DNA from: Stutzerimonas stutzeri | GTDB lineage: Bacteria; Pseudomonadota; Gammaproteobacteria; Pseudomonadales; Pseudomonadaceae | Assembly (NCBI RefSeq): GCF_002890915.1 | Contig: NZ_POUT01000015.1 | Location: forward strand, 1 to 64,000 | Direction: 5' to 3' | DNA: 64,000 nucleotides | Part shown: in pieces, positions 53,774 to 62,312 of the stretch | How positions within the stretch are numbered: position 1 is the stretch's first letter | Layout of the letters: every line of letters starts with the position of its first letter | Notes under the pieces: generated by a model | The model's database searches: none | The model's input: the letters and a program-made list of their open reading frames with translations, nothing else | What the model was told of the DNA's origin: nothing | Program-made: the position numbers and the translations under genes

Positions 53774-55660
53774 ATGTCGTATACCGCAGAAGCCATCGAG
53801 GTCCTCTCCGGCCTCGATCCGGTGCGCAAGCGCCCGGGCATGTACACCGACACCACGCGGCCCAACCACCTGGCCCAGGAAGTCATCGACAACAGTGTCG
53901 ACGAGGCCCTCGCCGGGCATGCCCGTTCGGTCCAGGTGATCCTGCACCAGGACAATTCGCTGGAAGTGATCGACGATGGCCGCGGCATGCCGGTGGACAT
54001 CCACCCGGAAGAGGGCGTGCCGGGCGTCGAGCTGATCCTCACCAAGCTGCATGCCGGCGGCAAGTTCTCCAACAAGAACTACCAGTTCTCCGGCGGCCTG
54101 CACGGGGTCGGTATCTCGGTGGTCAACGCGCTGTCGACGCGGGTGGTGGTAACCGTCAAGCGCGACGGCAACGAGTACCGCATGAGCTTCGCCGACGGCT
54201 TCAAGGCCAGCGATCTGGAAATCGTCGGCAGCGTTGGCAAGCGCAACACCGGCACCAGCGTGCAGTTCTGGGCCGACCCGAAATATTTCGACTCGCCGAA
54301 GTTCTCCATCAGCCGCCTCAAGCACGTGCTCAAGGCCAAGGCCGTGCTGTGCCCGGGGCTGAGCGTCAGCTTCGAGGACAAGAGCACCGGCGAGAAGGTC
54401 GAGTGGCATTACGAGGATGGCCTGCGCTCGTACCTGGTCGATTCGGTCAGCGACTTCGTCCGCCTGCCCGACGAGCCCTTCGTCGGCGCGCTGGCCGGCA
54501 ACACCGAGGCCGTGGACTGGGCGCTGCTGTGGCTACCCGAGGGTGGCGACAGCGTCCAGGAAAGCTATGTCAACCTGATCCCCACCGCCCAGGGCGGTAC
54601 CCATGTCAACGGCCTGCGCCAGGGGCTGCTGGATGCCATGCGCGAATTCTGCGAGTTCCGCAACCTGCTGCCGCGCGGCGTGAAGCTGGCGCCCGAGGAC
54701 ATCTGGGAGCGTATCGCCTTCGTCCTCTCGATGAAGATGCAGGAACCGCAGTTCTCCGGGCAGACCAAGGAGCGGCTGTCCTCACGCGAGGCCGCGGCGT
54801 TCGTATCCGGCGTGGTCAAGGACGCCTTCAGCCTCTGGCTCAACGCCCATCCGGAGCTCGGCCTGCAGTTGGCCGAACTGGCGATCAGCAACGCCGGGCG
54901 CCGCCTCAAGGCGGGCAAGAAGGTCGAGCGCAAGAAGATCACCCAGGGCCCGGCGCTGCCGGGCAAGCTGGCCGACTGCGCCGGGCAGGACCCGATGCGT
55001 GCCGAGCTGTTCCTGGTCGAGGGCGATTCGGCCGGCGGCTCGGCCAAGCAGGCGCGGGACAAGGAATTCCAGGCGATCATGCCGCTGCGCGGGAAGATCC
55101 TCAACACCTGGGAAGTGGACGGCGGCGAGGTGCTCGCCAGCCAGGAGGTCCACGACATCGCCGTGGCCATCGGCGTCGACCCCGGTGCCGCCGACCTCGC
55201 GCAACTGCGCTACGGCAAGATCTGCATCCTCGCCGACGCCGACTCCGATGGCCTGCACATCGCCACGCTGCTCTGCGCGCTGTTCGTCCAGCACTTCCGC
55301 CCGCTGGTGGAGGCCGGGCACGTCTACGTCGCCATGCCGCCGCTGTATCGCATCGACCTGGGCAAGGACATCTTCTATGCGCTCGACGAAGCCGAGCGCG
55401 ACGGCATCCTCGAGCGCCTGGTGGCCGAGAAGCGTCGCGGCAAGCCGCAGGTGACGCGCTTCAAGGGCCTCGGCGAGATGAACCCGCCGCAGCTGCGCGA
55501 GACCACCATGGACCCCAACACCCGCCGGCTGGTGCAGTTGACCCTGGACGACGTCGACAATACCCGCGAGATCATGGACATGCTGCTGGCCAAGAAGCGC
55601 GCCGGCGACCGCAAGAGCTGGCTCGAATCCAAGGGCAACCTGGCCGAGGTGCTGGTTTGA
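53774..55660 (+). CDS. parE: DNA topoisomerase IV subunit B
   Basis: ATPase subunit of topoisomerase IV, which unlinks daughter chromosomes. The 628-residue GHKL/TOPRIM protein has EVIDNSVDEALAGHA, DDGRGMPV and GGLHGVGISVVNAL in the ATPase site. In TOPRIM it has LVEGDSAGGSAKQARD and DADSDGLHIATLL, with the QRDR region RGKILNTWE unaltered in outline. It overlaps the next gene by four bases. Confidence 0.98.
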   Translation: MSYTAEAIEVLSGLDPVRKRPGMYTDTTRPNHLAQEVIDNSVDEALAGHARSVQVILHQDNSLEVIDDGRGMPVDIHPEEGVPGVELILTKLHAGGKFSNKNYQFSGGLHGVGISVVNALSTRVVVTVKRDGNEYRMSFADGFKASDLEIVGSVGKRNTGTSVQFWADPKYFDSPKFSISRLKHVLKAKAVLCPGLSVSFEDKSTGEKVEWHYEDGLRSYLVDSVSDFVRLPDEPFVGALAGNTEAVDWALLWLPEGGDSVQESYVNLIPTAQGGTHVNGLRQGLLDAMREFCEFRNLLPRGVKLAPEDIWERIAFVLSMKMQEPQFSGQTKERLSSREAAAFVSGVVKDAFSLWLNAHPELGLQLAELAISNAGRRLKAGKKVERKKITQGPALPGKLADCAGQDPMRAELFLVEGDSAGGSAKQARDKEFQAIMPLRGKILNTWEVDGGEVLASQEVHDIAVAIGVDPGAADLAQLRYGKICILADADSDGLHIATLLCALFVQHFRPLVEAGHVYVAMPPLYRIDLGKDIFYALDEAERDGILERLVAEKRRGKPQVTRFKGLGEMNPPQLRETTMDPNTRRLVQLTLDDVDNTREIMDMLLAKKRAGDRKSWLESKGNLAEVLV

Positions 55661-56640
55661 TCCGCCGCTGGCTTGCGCTTTTGTGCCTCGCTGCGGCGCC
55701 GCTGTACGCCAGCGACGCACCGGTGGAACTGAAGCTGCTCAGCGAGCATCCGTTGGAAGGCATGCCCGCCGGCAACCTCTCTGGCCTGGCCTGGTGCGGC
55801 GATGCGCTGTGGGCCGTGTCCGATCGCCAGGACGACCAGCTGTTCCGTCTGGATACCAGCACCACGCCCTGGCAGGCCGAGGCGGAGCGCTTCGAGTTGC
55901 CGCCGCCAGCGAACAGCGGCTTGCCCTGGGGCATGCGCATGCGCGCCTGGGCCAGCGGCCAGGTGCGCGGCGGGCAGATGGACTTCGAAGGGCTCAGCTG
56001 CGACGCCCTGGGCAACCGCTATCTGGTCAGCGAGGCCCATGCCGCGGTGCTTCAGGTAAGTCCGGCCGGTACCGCGCAATGGCTGCCGTTGCCCGATTCG
56101 CTGGTGCGCCAGGCGCGCGCCAGCGGCATGCTGCTGCACTTCAACGCGATGCTCGAAGGTATTGCCGTCGACCCGAATGCCGAACGCCTGTGGCTGGCCG
56201 CCGAGCGCGAGCGCCGCGGGTTACTGGTGCTGCATCGTCAGCAGAGCAGCTGGCAATGCACCGGCAGCTGCGTGCTGATGTCCGAAGGTGGCAGCGAACT
56301 GCCGCCGGCGGCACTGGGGGACACGCCGGTGTCGCGCAGTTTCTCGGCGCTGTCGTTCTTCGACGGCAAGCTGTTCGTCCTGGAACCGTCTGCCTACCGG
56401 CTCTGCCGGCGCGACCCTGCCAGTGGAGCGGTCGAGCGCTGCTGGTCGTTCGCCGCCGAGGCGCTGACCGAGGAACGCCGCTACTCGGCGCCCTACGGCA
56501 ACGTCGAAGCCCTCTGGGTCGATGCCGAGGGCGCCTGGATCGGCGTCGACAACAATGGCATGCGGCGTGGCGACGGCGAGAAGCGCCCGGTCGTCTGGCG
56601 CTTCGCCGCGCCCGCGGGCGGCTGGAGCGCCCAGCGGTGA
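55657..56640 (+). CDS. Exported esterase-like (phytase-like) protein
   Basis: A 327-residue protein with a signal peptide (IRRWLALLCLAAAPLYA) and a beta-propeller-like mature part of the esterase-like-activity-of-phytase group. It has LSGLAWCGDALWAVSDRQDDQLFRLD, MDFEGLSCDALGNRYLVSEAH and MLEGIAVDPNAERLWLAAERERRG. YGNVEALWVDAEGAWIGVDNNGMRRGD lies near the end. The start is TTG inside the parE stop (TTGA), and the gene ends in a GTGA overlap with the next. PA4966 is at this place in P. aeruginosa. Function unknown. Confidence 0.84.
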   Translation: MIRRWLALLCLAAAPLYASDAPVELKLLSEHPLEGMPAGNLSGLAWCGDALWAVSDRQDDQLFRLDTSTTPWQAEAERFELPPPANSGLPWGMRMRAWASGQVRGGQMDFEGLSCDALGNRYLVSEAHAAVLQVSPAGTAQWLPLPDSLVRQARASGMLLHFNAMLEGIAVDPNAERLWLAAERERRGLLVLHRQQSSWQCTGSCVLMSEGGSELPPAALGDTPVSRSFSALSFFDGKLFVLEPSAYRLCRRDPASGAVERCWSFAAEALTEERRYSAPYGNVEALWVDAEGAWIGVDNNGMRRGDGEKRPVVWRFAAPAGGWSAQR

Positions 56641-57164
56641 ACCAGCCGGCGGGCCGCCGCGCCGGGCGCGTGATGCTGGTGCTGGCCTGGGGCGCCGGCC
56701 TGTTCCTGGCCACGCGCTTCTTCGCCGAATGGGAGGAGGGGCGCCTGAATCCCAATCGCGAGCCGGTCTCGCAGATGCAGGGCGGGCAGATCGAGGTGCA
56801 GCTGGCCGGCAACGTCCAGGGGCACTTCGTCGCCAGCGGCAAGATCAACGGCGAGCCGGTCACCTTCCTGCTCGACACCGGCGCTACCGACGTCGCGGTA
56901 CCGGCTGAGCTGGCCGAGCGGCTGGGCCTGCAGCGTGGCGCGCCGGTGATGCTGCACACCGCCAACGGCCAGACCACCGGCTACCGCACGGTGCTGAACC
57001 GCCTCACGCTCGGCGACATCGTCCTGCGTGACGTGCGCGCCATCGTCGCCCCCGGTTTTCGCAGCGAACAGGTGCTGCTCGGCATGAGCGCCCTGAAACA
57101 ACTTGAATTCACCCAGCGCGCCGGCACCCTGGTGCTGCGCCAGCATGTAACGGATCGACCATGA
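56637..57164 (+). CDS. Membrane-anchored retropepsin-like aspartic protease
   Basis: A 175-residue protein with one N-terminal membrane segment (VMLVLAWGAGLFLATRFF) and a periplasmic retroviral-type aspartic protease domain. The active site is FLLDTGATDVAVP (Asp-Thr-Gly), with VLLGMSALKQLEF at the end, as in the TIGR02281 clan AA family. Such enzymes act as dimers. GTG start overlaps the previous stop and its own stop overlaps the parC ATG. Equivalent to PA4965. Target unknown. Confidence 0.86.
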   Translation: MNQPAGRRAGRVMLVLAWGAGLFLATRFFAEWEEGRLNPNREPVSQMQGGQIEVQLAGNVQGHFVASGKINGEPVTFLLDTGATDVAVPAELAERLGLQRGAPVMLHTANGQTTGYRTVLNRLTLGDIVLRDVRAIVAPGFRSEQVLLGMSALKQLEFTQRAGTLVLRQHVTDRP

Positions 57165-59416
57165 GCGAACCCCTCGACCTGAGCCTGGACGGCGTGGAGC
57201 GGCGCTCCCTCGCCGACTTCACCGAGCAGGCCTACCTCAACTATTCCATGTACGTGATCATGGATCGCGCGCTGCCGCACATCGGCGACGGCTTGAAGCC
57301 CGTGCAGCGGCGCATCGTCTATGCCATGAGCGAACTCGGCCTGAACGCCGACGCCAAGCACAAGAAGTCGGCGCGCACCGTCGGCGACGTGCTCGGCAAG
57401 TTCCACCCGCACGGCGACAGCGCCTGCTACGAAGCCATGGTGCTGATGGCGCAGCCGTTCAGCTACCGCTACCCGCTGGTCGACGGCCAGGGCAACTGGG
57501 GTGCGCCGGACGATCCCAAGTCCTTCGCCGCGATGCGCTACACCGAGGCGCGGCTGTCGCGCTATTCCGAGGTGCTGCTCTCCGAGCTCGGCCAGGGCAC
57601 GGTGGACTGGGTGCCGAACTTCGACGGCACCCTGGACGAGCCGGCGACCCTGCCGGCGCGCCTGCCCAACCTGCTGCTCAACGGCACTACCGGCATCGCC
57701 GTGGGCATGGCCACCGACGTGCCGCCGCACAACCTGCGCGAGGTCGCCAGCGCCTGCGTGCGCCTGCTCGATGAGCCCGGCGCCACGGTCGAGCAGCTCT
57801 GCGAGCACGTGCAGGGGCCGGACTACCCGACCGAGGCGGAGATCGTCACGCCGCGCGCCGACCTGCTGAAGATCTACGAAAGCGGCCGCGGCTCGGTGCG
57901 CATGCGCGCCGTATACCGGGTCGAGGACGGCGATATCGTGGTCACCGCGCTGCCGCACCAGGTGTCCGGCGCCAAGATCCTCGAGCAGATCGCCGGGCAG
58001 ATGCAGGCCAAGAAGCTGCCGATGGTCGCCGACCTGCGCGACGAATCCGATCACGAGAACCCCTGCCGCATCGTCATCATCCCGCGCTCCAACCGGGTCG
58101 ACGTCGAGGCGCTGATGCAGCACCTGTTCGCCACCACCGACCTGGAGTCCAGCTACCGGGTCAACACCAACGTCATCGGCCTCGATGGCCGGCCACAGGT
58201 GAAGAACCTGCGGGTGCTGCTCAGCGAATGGCTGACCTATCGCATCGGCACCGTGCGCCGCCGCCTGCAGTTCCGCCTGGACAAGGTCGAGAAGCGCCTG
58301 CACCTGTTGGAAGGCCTGTTGGTGGCCTTCCTCAACCTCGACGAGGTGATCCACATCATCCGCACCGAGGACCAGCCCAAGCCGGTGTTGATGGCGCGTT
58401 TCGAACTCTCCGAGCTGCAGGCCGACTACATCCTCGACACCCGCCTGCGCCAACTGGCGCGGCTGGAGGAAATGAAGATCCGTGGCGAGCAGGACGAGCT
58501 GGCCAAGGAGCGCGAGAAACTGCTGGCGCTGCTCGGCAGCGAAGCCAAGCTGAAGAAGCTGGTGCGCAAGGAGCTGCTGGAAGACGCCGAGACCTACGGC
58601 GACGAGCGCCGTTCGCCGATCGTCGCGCGGGCCGAGGCCCGTGCGCTGGCGGAAAACGAGCTGCTGCCGTCCGAGCCAGTCACCGTGGTGATTTCCGAGA
58701 AGGGCTGGGCGCGTTGCGCCAAGGGCCACGACATCGACGCCACGGGCCTGTCCTACAAGGCCGGCGACAGCTTCAAGGCAGCCGCCGCCGGACGCTCGAA
58801 CCAGTACGCGGTGTTCATCGACTCGACCGGGCGCAGCTATTCGCTGGCGGCGCATTCGCTGCCGTCGGCGCGTGGTCAGGGCGAGCCGCTCACCGGTCGC
58901 CTGACCCCGCCGCCGGGTGCCGGCTTCGAATGCGTGCTGCTGCCCGAGGATGAGGCGCTCTACGTGATCGCCTCGGATGCCGGCTACGGCTTCGTGGTCA
59001 AGGGTGAGGACCTGCAGGCCAAGAACAAGGCCGGCAAGGCGCTGCTCTCGCTACCGTCCGGCGCCCGGGTGGTCGCGCCGCGGCCGCTGGCCAGCCGCGA
59101 CGAGGACTGGCTGGCGGCGGTGACCACCGAAGGCCGCCTGCTGGTGTTCCCGGTGCGCGACCTGCCGCAGCTGGGCAAGGGCAAGGGCAACAAGATCATC
59201 GGCATCCCCGGCGAGCGGGTCGCCAGTCGCGAGGAATACCTGGTCGACCTCGCCGTGCTGCCGTCCGGCGCGACCCTGCTCCTGCAGGCCGGCAAGCGCA
59301 CGCTGTCGCTCAGGGCCGAGGACCTGGAGCACTACAAGGGCGAGCGCGGACGGCGGGGCAACAAGCTGCCACGTGGCTTCCAGCGCGTCGAAAAGCTGCT
59401 GGTGGAAACCTGCTGA
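57161..59416 (+). CDS. parC: DNA topoisomerase IV subunit A
   Basis: DNA cleavage and rejoining subunit of topoisomerase IV. The 751-residue protein has the QRDR segment FHPHGDSACYEAMV with the fluoroquinolone-sensitive residue Ser87 (P. aeruginosa numbering coincides). The active tyrosine is Tyr127 in MRYTEARLSRYSE, and the C-terminal beta-pinwheel is present. Start ATG overlaps the protease gene stop. Length is normal. Confidence 0.98.
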   Translation: MSEPLDLSLDGVERRSLADFTEQAYLNYSMYVIMDRALPHIGDGLKPVQRRIVYAMSELGLNADAKHKKSARTVGDVLGKFHPHGDSACYEAMVLMAQPFSYRYPLVDGQGNWGAPDDPKSFAAMRYTEARLSRYSEVLLSELGQGTVDWVPNFDGTLDEPATLPARLPNLLLNGTTGIAVGMATDVPPHNLREVASACVRLLDEPGATVEQLCEHVQGPDYPTEAEIVTPRADLLKIYESGRGSVRMRAVYRVEDGDIVVTALPHQVSGAKILEQIAGQMQAKKLPMVADLRDESDHENPCRIVIIPRSNRVDVEALMQHLFATTDLESSYRVNTNVIGLDGRPQVKNLRVLLSEWLTYRIGTVRRRLQFRLDKVEKRLHLLEGLLVAFLNLDEVIHIIRTEDQPKPVLMARFELSELQADYILDTRLRQLARLEEMKIRGEQDELAKEREKLLALLGSEAKLKKLVRKELLEDAETYGDERRSPIVARAEARALAENELLPSEPVTVVISEKGWARCAKGHDIDATGLSYKAGDSFKAAAAGRSNQYAVFIDSTGRSYSLAAHSLPSARGQGEPLTGRLTPPPGAGFECVLLPEDEALYVIASDAGYGFVVKGEDLQAKNKAGKALLSLPSGARVVAPRPLASRDEDWLAAVTTEGRLLVFPVRDLPQLGKGKGNKIIGIPGERVASREEYLVDLAVLPSGATLLLQAGKRTLSLRAEDLEHYKGERGRRGNKLPRGFQRVEKLLVETC

Positions 59417-59488
59417 TGTGTTTTGGCGCTGGAATCGGTGACCGGTTTCACGGAAGATAGCCCCCTTTCCAGCCCGAGATTGCTTTGG

Positions 59489-59504
59489 CAGGGTTTAAAC
59501 CCTG
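59489..59504. promoter_or_regulatory. Perfect 16-bp palindrome upstream of the PqiC-like gene
   Basis: CAGGGTTTAAACCCTG is a perfect palindrome lying 103 bases before the lipoprotein start codon and 73 bases after parC. It has no T run, so an operator is more likely than a terminator. I do not recognise the regulator. Confidence 0.5.
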
Positions 59505-59606
59505 TTCGACGGGCTCTCGATTGATCAACGCGGCGTTGGTGGATGCCTCTGCATGAGGCATCGGCGTGTGCCTGAAGAGGCGGCGTATGGCCTGGATCGT
59601 GGTGTT

Positions 59607-60320
59607 ATGAAGGTAATGAAGAACGTGTTGCGTGCTCCGATTGTTCTACTGCTGGCCAGCATCGGTCTGACGGGCTGCATCGGCCTGCAGCCGGCGCCCA
59701 TGTACCGCCTGGACAGCGGCGCCTCCGAGGTGCCGGAGCGGACCGATGGCGCCGCGGTACTGCTGGAGCCGGTCACCCTGGCCGATTACCTGCAGCGCGA
59801 TGCGCTGTTGCAGCGTCTGGCCGACGGCAGCCTGGCCGCCGATGCGCAGAAGGCGCGCTGGGCGGGCAGCCTGAAGGCCGACGTCGACCAGTTGCTGCTG
59901 CGCCAGCTGGCCTGGCGGCTGAACACCCAGAGCCTGGTACTCGGCCCCGCCGACGAAGGGTTCGCCCCGGATGTGCAGGTCGAGCTGTCGATCACCCGCC
60001 TGGATTCCGGCCCGCAATACCCGGCGGTGCTCGAGGCACAGTGGCGCCTGCGGGACAAGGCCGGCAAGCACCTGGGCAACCGTCTGGTGCGCCTGCAGGA
60101 AGAGCATTTGGGCAGCACCGCCGACCAGGTGCGGGCGCAGAGCGTGCTGTTGCAGCGGCTGAGCGAAATGCTGGCGGGAGCGATCGAGCCGGCGCTGGCC
60201 GCCAAGACGCCGCCCAAGCGTAGCGCCAAGGCACCGGCGAGCAAATCCGCCGAGGCACAGACGCCACGGATTCCGGCAGTCGAACCGATCCGCACCGACA
60301 TGGAAGTGTTCCGCTTCTGA
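59607..60320 (+). CDS. PqiC-like (ABC-type transport auxiliary) lipoprotein
   Basis: A 237-residue lipoprotein with signal and lipobox LTGC (Cys24), then PAPMYRLDSGASEVPERTDGAAVLLEPVTLADYLQRDALLQRL. DQLLLRQLAWRLNTQSLVLGP follows, the layout of the PqiC/LprI-type ABC auxiliary family that partners MCE lipid transporters. The last 50 residues are an Ala/Pro/Lys-rich tail. No MCE or permease gene lies next to it. The ATG at 59607 is favoured for the signal peptide; a second ATG three codons on is possible. Confidence 0.82.
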   Translation: MKVMKNVLRAPIVLLLASIGLTGCIGLQPAPMYRLDSGASEVPERTDGAAVLLEPVTLADYLQRDALLQRLADGSLAADAQKARWAGSLKADVDQLLLRQLAWRLNTQSLVLGPADEGFAPDVQVELSITRLDSGPQYPAVLEAQWRLRDKAGKHLGNRLVRLQEEHLGSTADQVRAQSVLLQRLSEMLAGAIEPALAAKTPPKRSAKAPASKSAEAQTPRIPAVEPIRTDMEVFRF

Positions 60321-60570
60321 CGAGCGAACCCGAACCCTGGCATGGCCCCGCGCAGGTGCGCTTCGCGCGCCGCATGCAGCGGGGGCCGGCGCTTCGCGGA
60401 GCGCACCCTACGGAAAGTCCGGGCGTGTGGCAGGCGGTTCGCGAGCATGGCTCGCTCCTACGGATGACCCCTCGGACTTGTAGGCGCCGGCTTGCTGGCG
60501 ATCCGGCGCAAACGGGGCGTCATGCAGGGTGCGCTCCGCGCACCGAATGCAGTGCGGCCCTGGCAGGTTC

Positions 60571-60588
60571 GGCGGGTTGCAACCCGCC
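60571..60588. terminator. Perfect palindrome after the YtjB-like gene
   Basis: GGCGGGTTGCAACCCGCC is a perfect 18-bp palindrome ending six bases before the stop codon end of the minus-strand gene. It lacks a T run. The rest of the gap (60321-60570) carries REP-like pieces such as GCGAGCATGGCTCGC at 60441-60455; no gene is seen. Confidence 0.45.
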
Positions 60589-60593
60589 CTGCG

Positions 60594-62126
60594 TCAGCTG
60601 ACGCGATTGCGCAGCTCGTGCATGCGCGCCAGCTGGCGTTCGAGCAGCGAAGGGTAGGGCTCCAGCAGGCGCTCGACGCAGCAGGCGCCTTCCGGGCTGG
60701 CGATCGGGCGGATGCGTGCGCGTTGCTGGATCAGGCGGTCTTCGCTGATGCCGTGTTCCACCAGCAGCAGGTTGCGGCTGTGCAGCGACAGGGCCAGGGC
60801 CGCCTGGGCCGGCTCGCTGAGCAGCAGGTCGCCCTGGCCGAGATCGAACAGCCCTTCACCCTGGGTAAGGCCGAGCTGCAGCTGCAGGGTGATGCCGCTG
60901 TCGGCGACCTCGATCTGCAGTGCATGGCCGAGGGCGCGCATCAGCTCGCCGCAGCAGATCGCGTGGGTCAGATAGTTCTGCTCGTCGTCCTGGCTGTGGA
61001 ACAGCATCAGGCTGCTGCCGTCGTTGAGCGTGTGCAGCTCGGCCTGATAGAGCGTGGCCGCCTGCTGCAGGCAGTCGCGATAGCGTTGCAGCAGTTCGGT
61101 CAGGCGCGCCCGCGGCAGGCGCCGCAGCTGATCCTGGGCACCCAGCTGGATCGCCAGCACGGCGCTGCGCGTCGGGCTTGGCGGCGCTGCCGGCAGCGCT
61201 GGCGTGGCAGGCGTCGGCGCGATGGCGAAGGCGTCTTCGTCCAGCGCCTCCGCTTCATCGTAGGGGGCTGCGGCTGGCCGCATGGACGGTTGCGGTCGGC
61301 CATCGTCCAGGTCGATGTCGAAGCGCTCGAGCTGCGGCTCGGGGCGATGCTCGTCGAAGGGATTGTCCTCCTCGTCCTGGGCGAAGCAGTCGGCGTCCAG
61401 GGCGTCGCTGAGGTCCAGCTCCGGTTCGGGTTTTTCCGGCACCAGGCGTGCCTGCAGCTGGCGCGCAAGGTCGCCGATCTCGTCCTGGCGACCGGCACCG
61501 GGGGCAGGGTCGTCGGGGTCGCGCAGCCACAGGCGCAGCTGCATCAGCGGCGTCGACAGCTGTCGGCCGAGGCGCATGCTCAGGGTCAGCGCCAAGGCCA
61601 GCAGGATCAGGCTGAGCAGCCCCATGCTCTGCAGGCTGATGGTCATCGGCTGCTGGAATTGGCGCATGTCCAGGCTGACGCGCAGGTGCCCGGCGATCAC
61701 TTCCTGGAAACTGATCGGGGTCGAGTAGAGCCCGCTGTCGTCACCGAGCAGCCCCTGCTGCGGGCGCGAACCGGATTCGGCGAGCACCCGGTTGTCCACG
61801 CTGTAGATCGCGGCGTGGGCGACCAGCGGGTTCTTCACCAGGTTGCTCAGCAGCACGTTGAGGCTGAGGATGTCGTTGGCCACCAGCAGGTCGGTGGCCG
61901 AGGCGGCAGTCTGGGTCACCAGGCTCTGGCCGAGGGCGTCGGCCTGCTGCTCCATGGCATGCTTGAACTGCATGCCGATCACCCACGCATAGATGACCAG
62001 CGCCAGCGCCACCAGCAGCAGCGTATGGCTGGCGATACGTAGCACCAGCGGCACGCGGTGCTGGCGCAGTGCGCGATAGATCATCAGGAAGAAATTGTCT
62101 GGCTTTACGGATGCGGGCCGGTTCAC
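60594..62126 (-). CDS. AhpA/YtjB-family membrane protein
   Basis: A 510-residue inner-membrane protein. A first membrane helix lies at about 31-52 (LRIASHTLLLVALALVIYAWVIG), then a periplasmic domain of about 110 residues (ALGQSLVTQTAASATDLLVANDILSLNVLLSNLVKNPLVAHAAIYSVD). A second helix near 165-190 leads to a long acidic, Pro-rich cytoplasmic part. The E. coli smp/ytjB gene is likewise divergent from serB. I take GTG at 62126 (VNRPASVKPDNFFLMIYRAL), because those residues look conserved; ATG at 62084 is the alternative. Function unknown. Confidence 0.82.
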   Translation of the reverse strand: MNRPASVKPDNFFLMIYRALRQHRVPLVLRIASHTLLLVALALVIYAWVIGMQFKHAMEQQADALGQSLVTQTAASATDLLVANDILSLNVLLSNLVKNPLVAHAAIYSVDNRVLAESGSRPQQGLLGDDSGLYSTPISFQEVIAGHLRVSLDMRQFQQPMTISLQSMGLLSLILLALALTLSMRLGRQLSTPLMQLRLWLRDPDDPAPGAGRQDEIGDLARQLQARLVPEKPEPELDLSDALDADCFAQDEEDNPFDEHRPEPQLERFDIDLDDGRPQPSMRPAAAPYDEAEALDEDAFAIAPTPATPALPAAPPSPTRSAVLAIQLGAQDQLRRLPRARLTELLQRYRDCLQQAATLYQAELHTLNDGSSLMLFHSQDDEQNYLTHAICCGELMRALGHALQIEVADSGITLQLQLGLTQGEGLFDLGQGDLLLSEPAQAALALSLHSRNLLLVEHGISEDRLIQQRARIRPIASPEGACCVERLLEPYPSLLERQLARMHELRNRVS

Positions 62127-62312
62127 AGAGCGCGGCTCTTCTCGTCGGGAAATTGTCGAGCAGTATACGGAAAGCGCAGGAGGCGCTGAAGGTCTCCTGT
62201 TGCAAGCTGACGAATTGCTTCGTGGCGCTGCGCCGGACTGCGGCGGTTCTCCAGCGCTCCGGCCAGCTGAGGTAGAATGCCCGCCTTCATAGCCTGCCAT
62301 GGGAGCTGCGCC

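Noticed and set aside
54349..55656. Long in-frame extension upstream of the phytase-like gene inside parE
   Set aside because: The upstream part is an Arg/Ala-rich shadow of parE. The TTG at 55657 begins a proper signal peptide.
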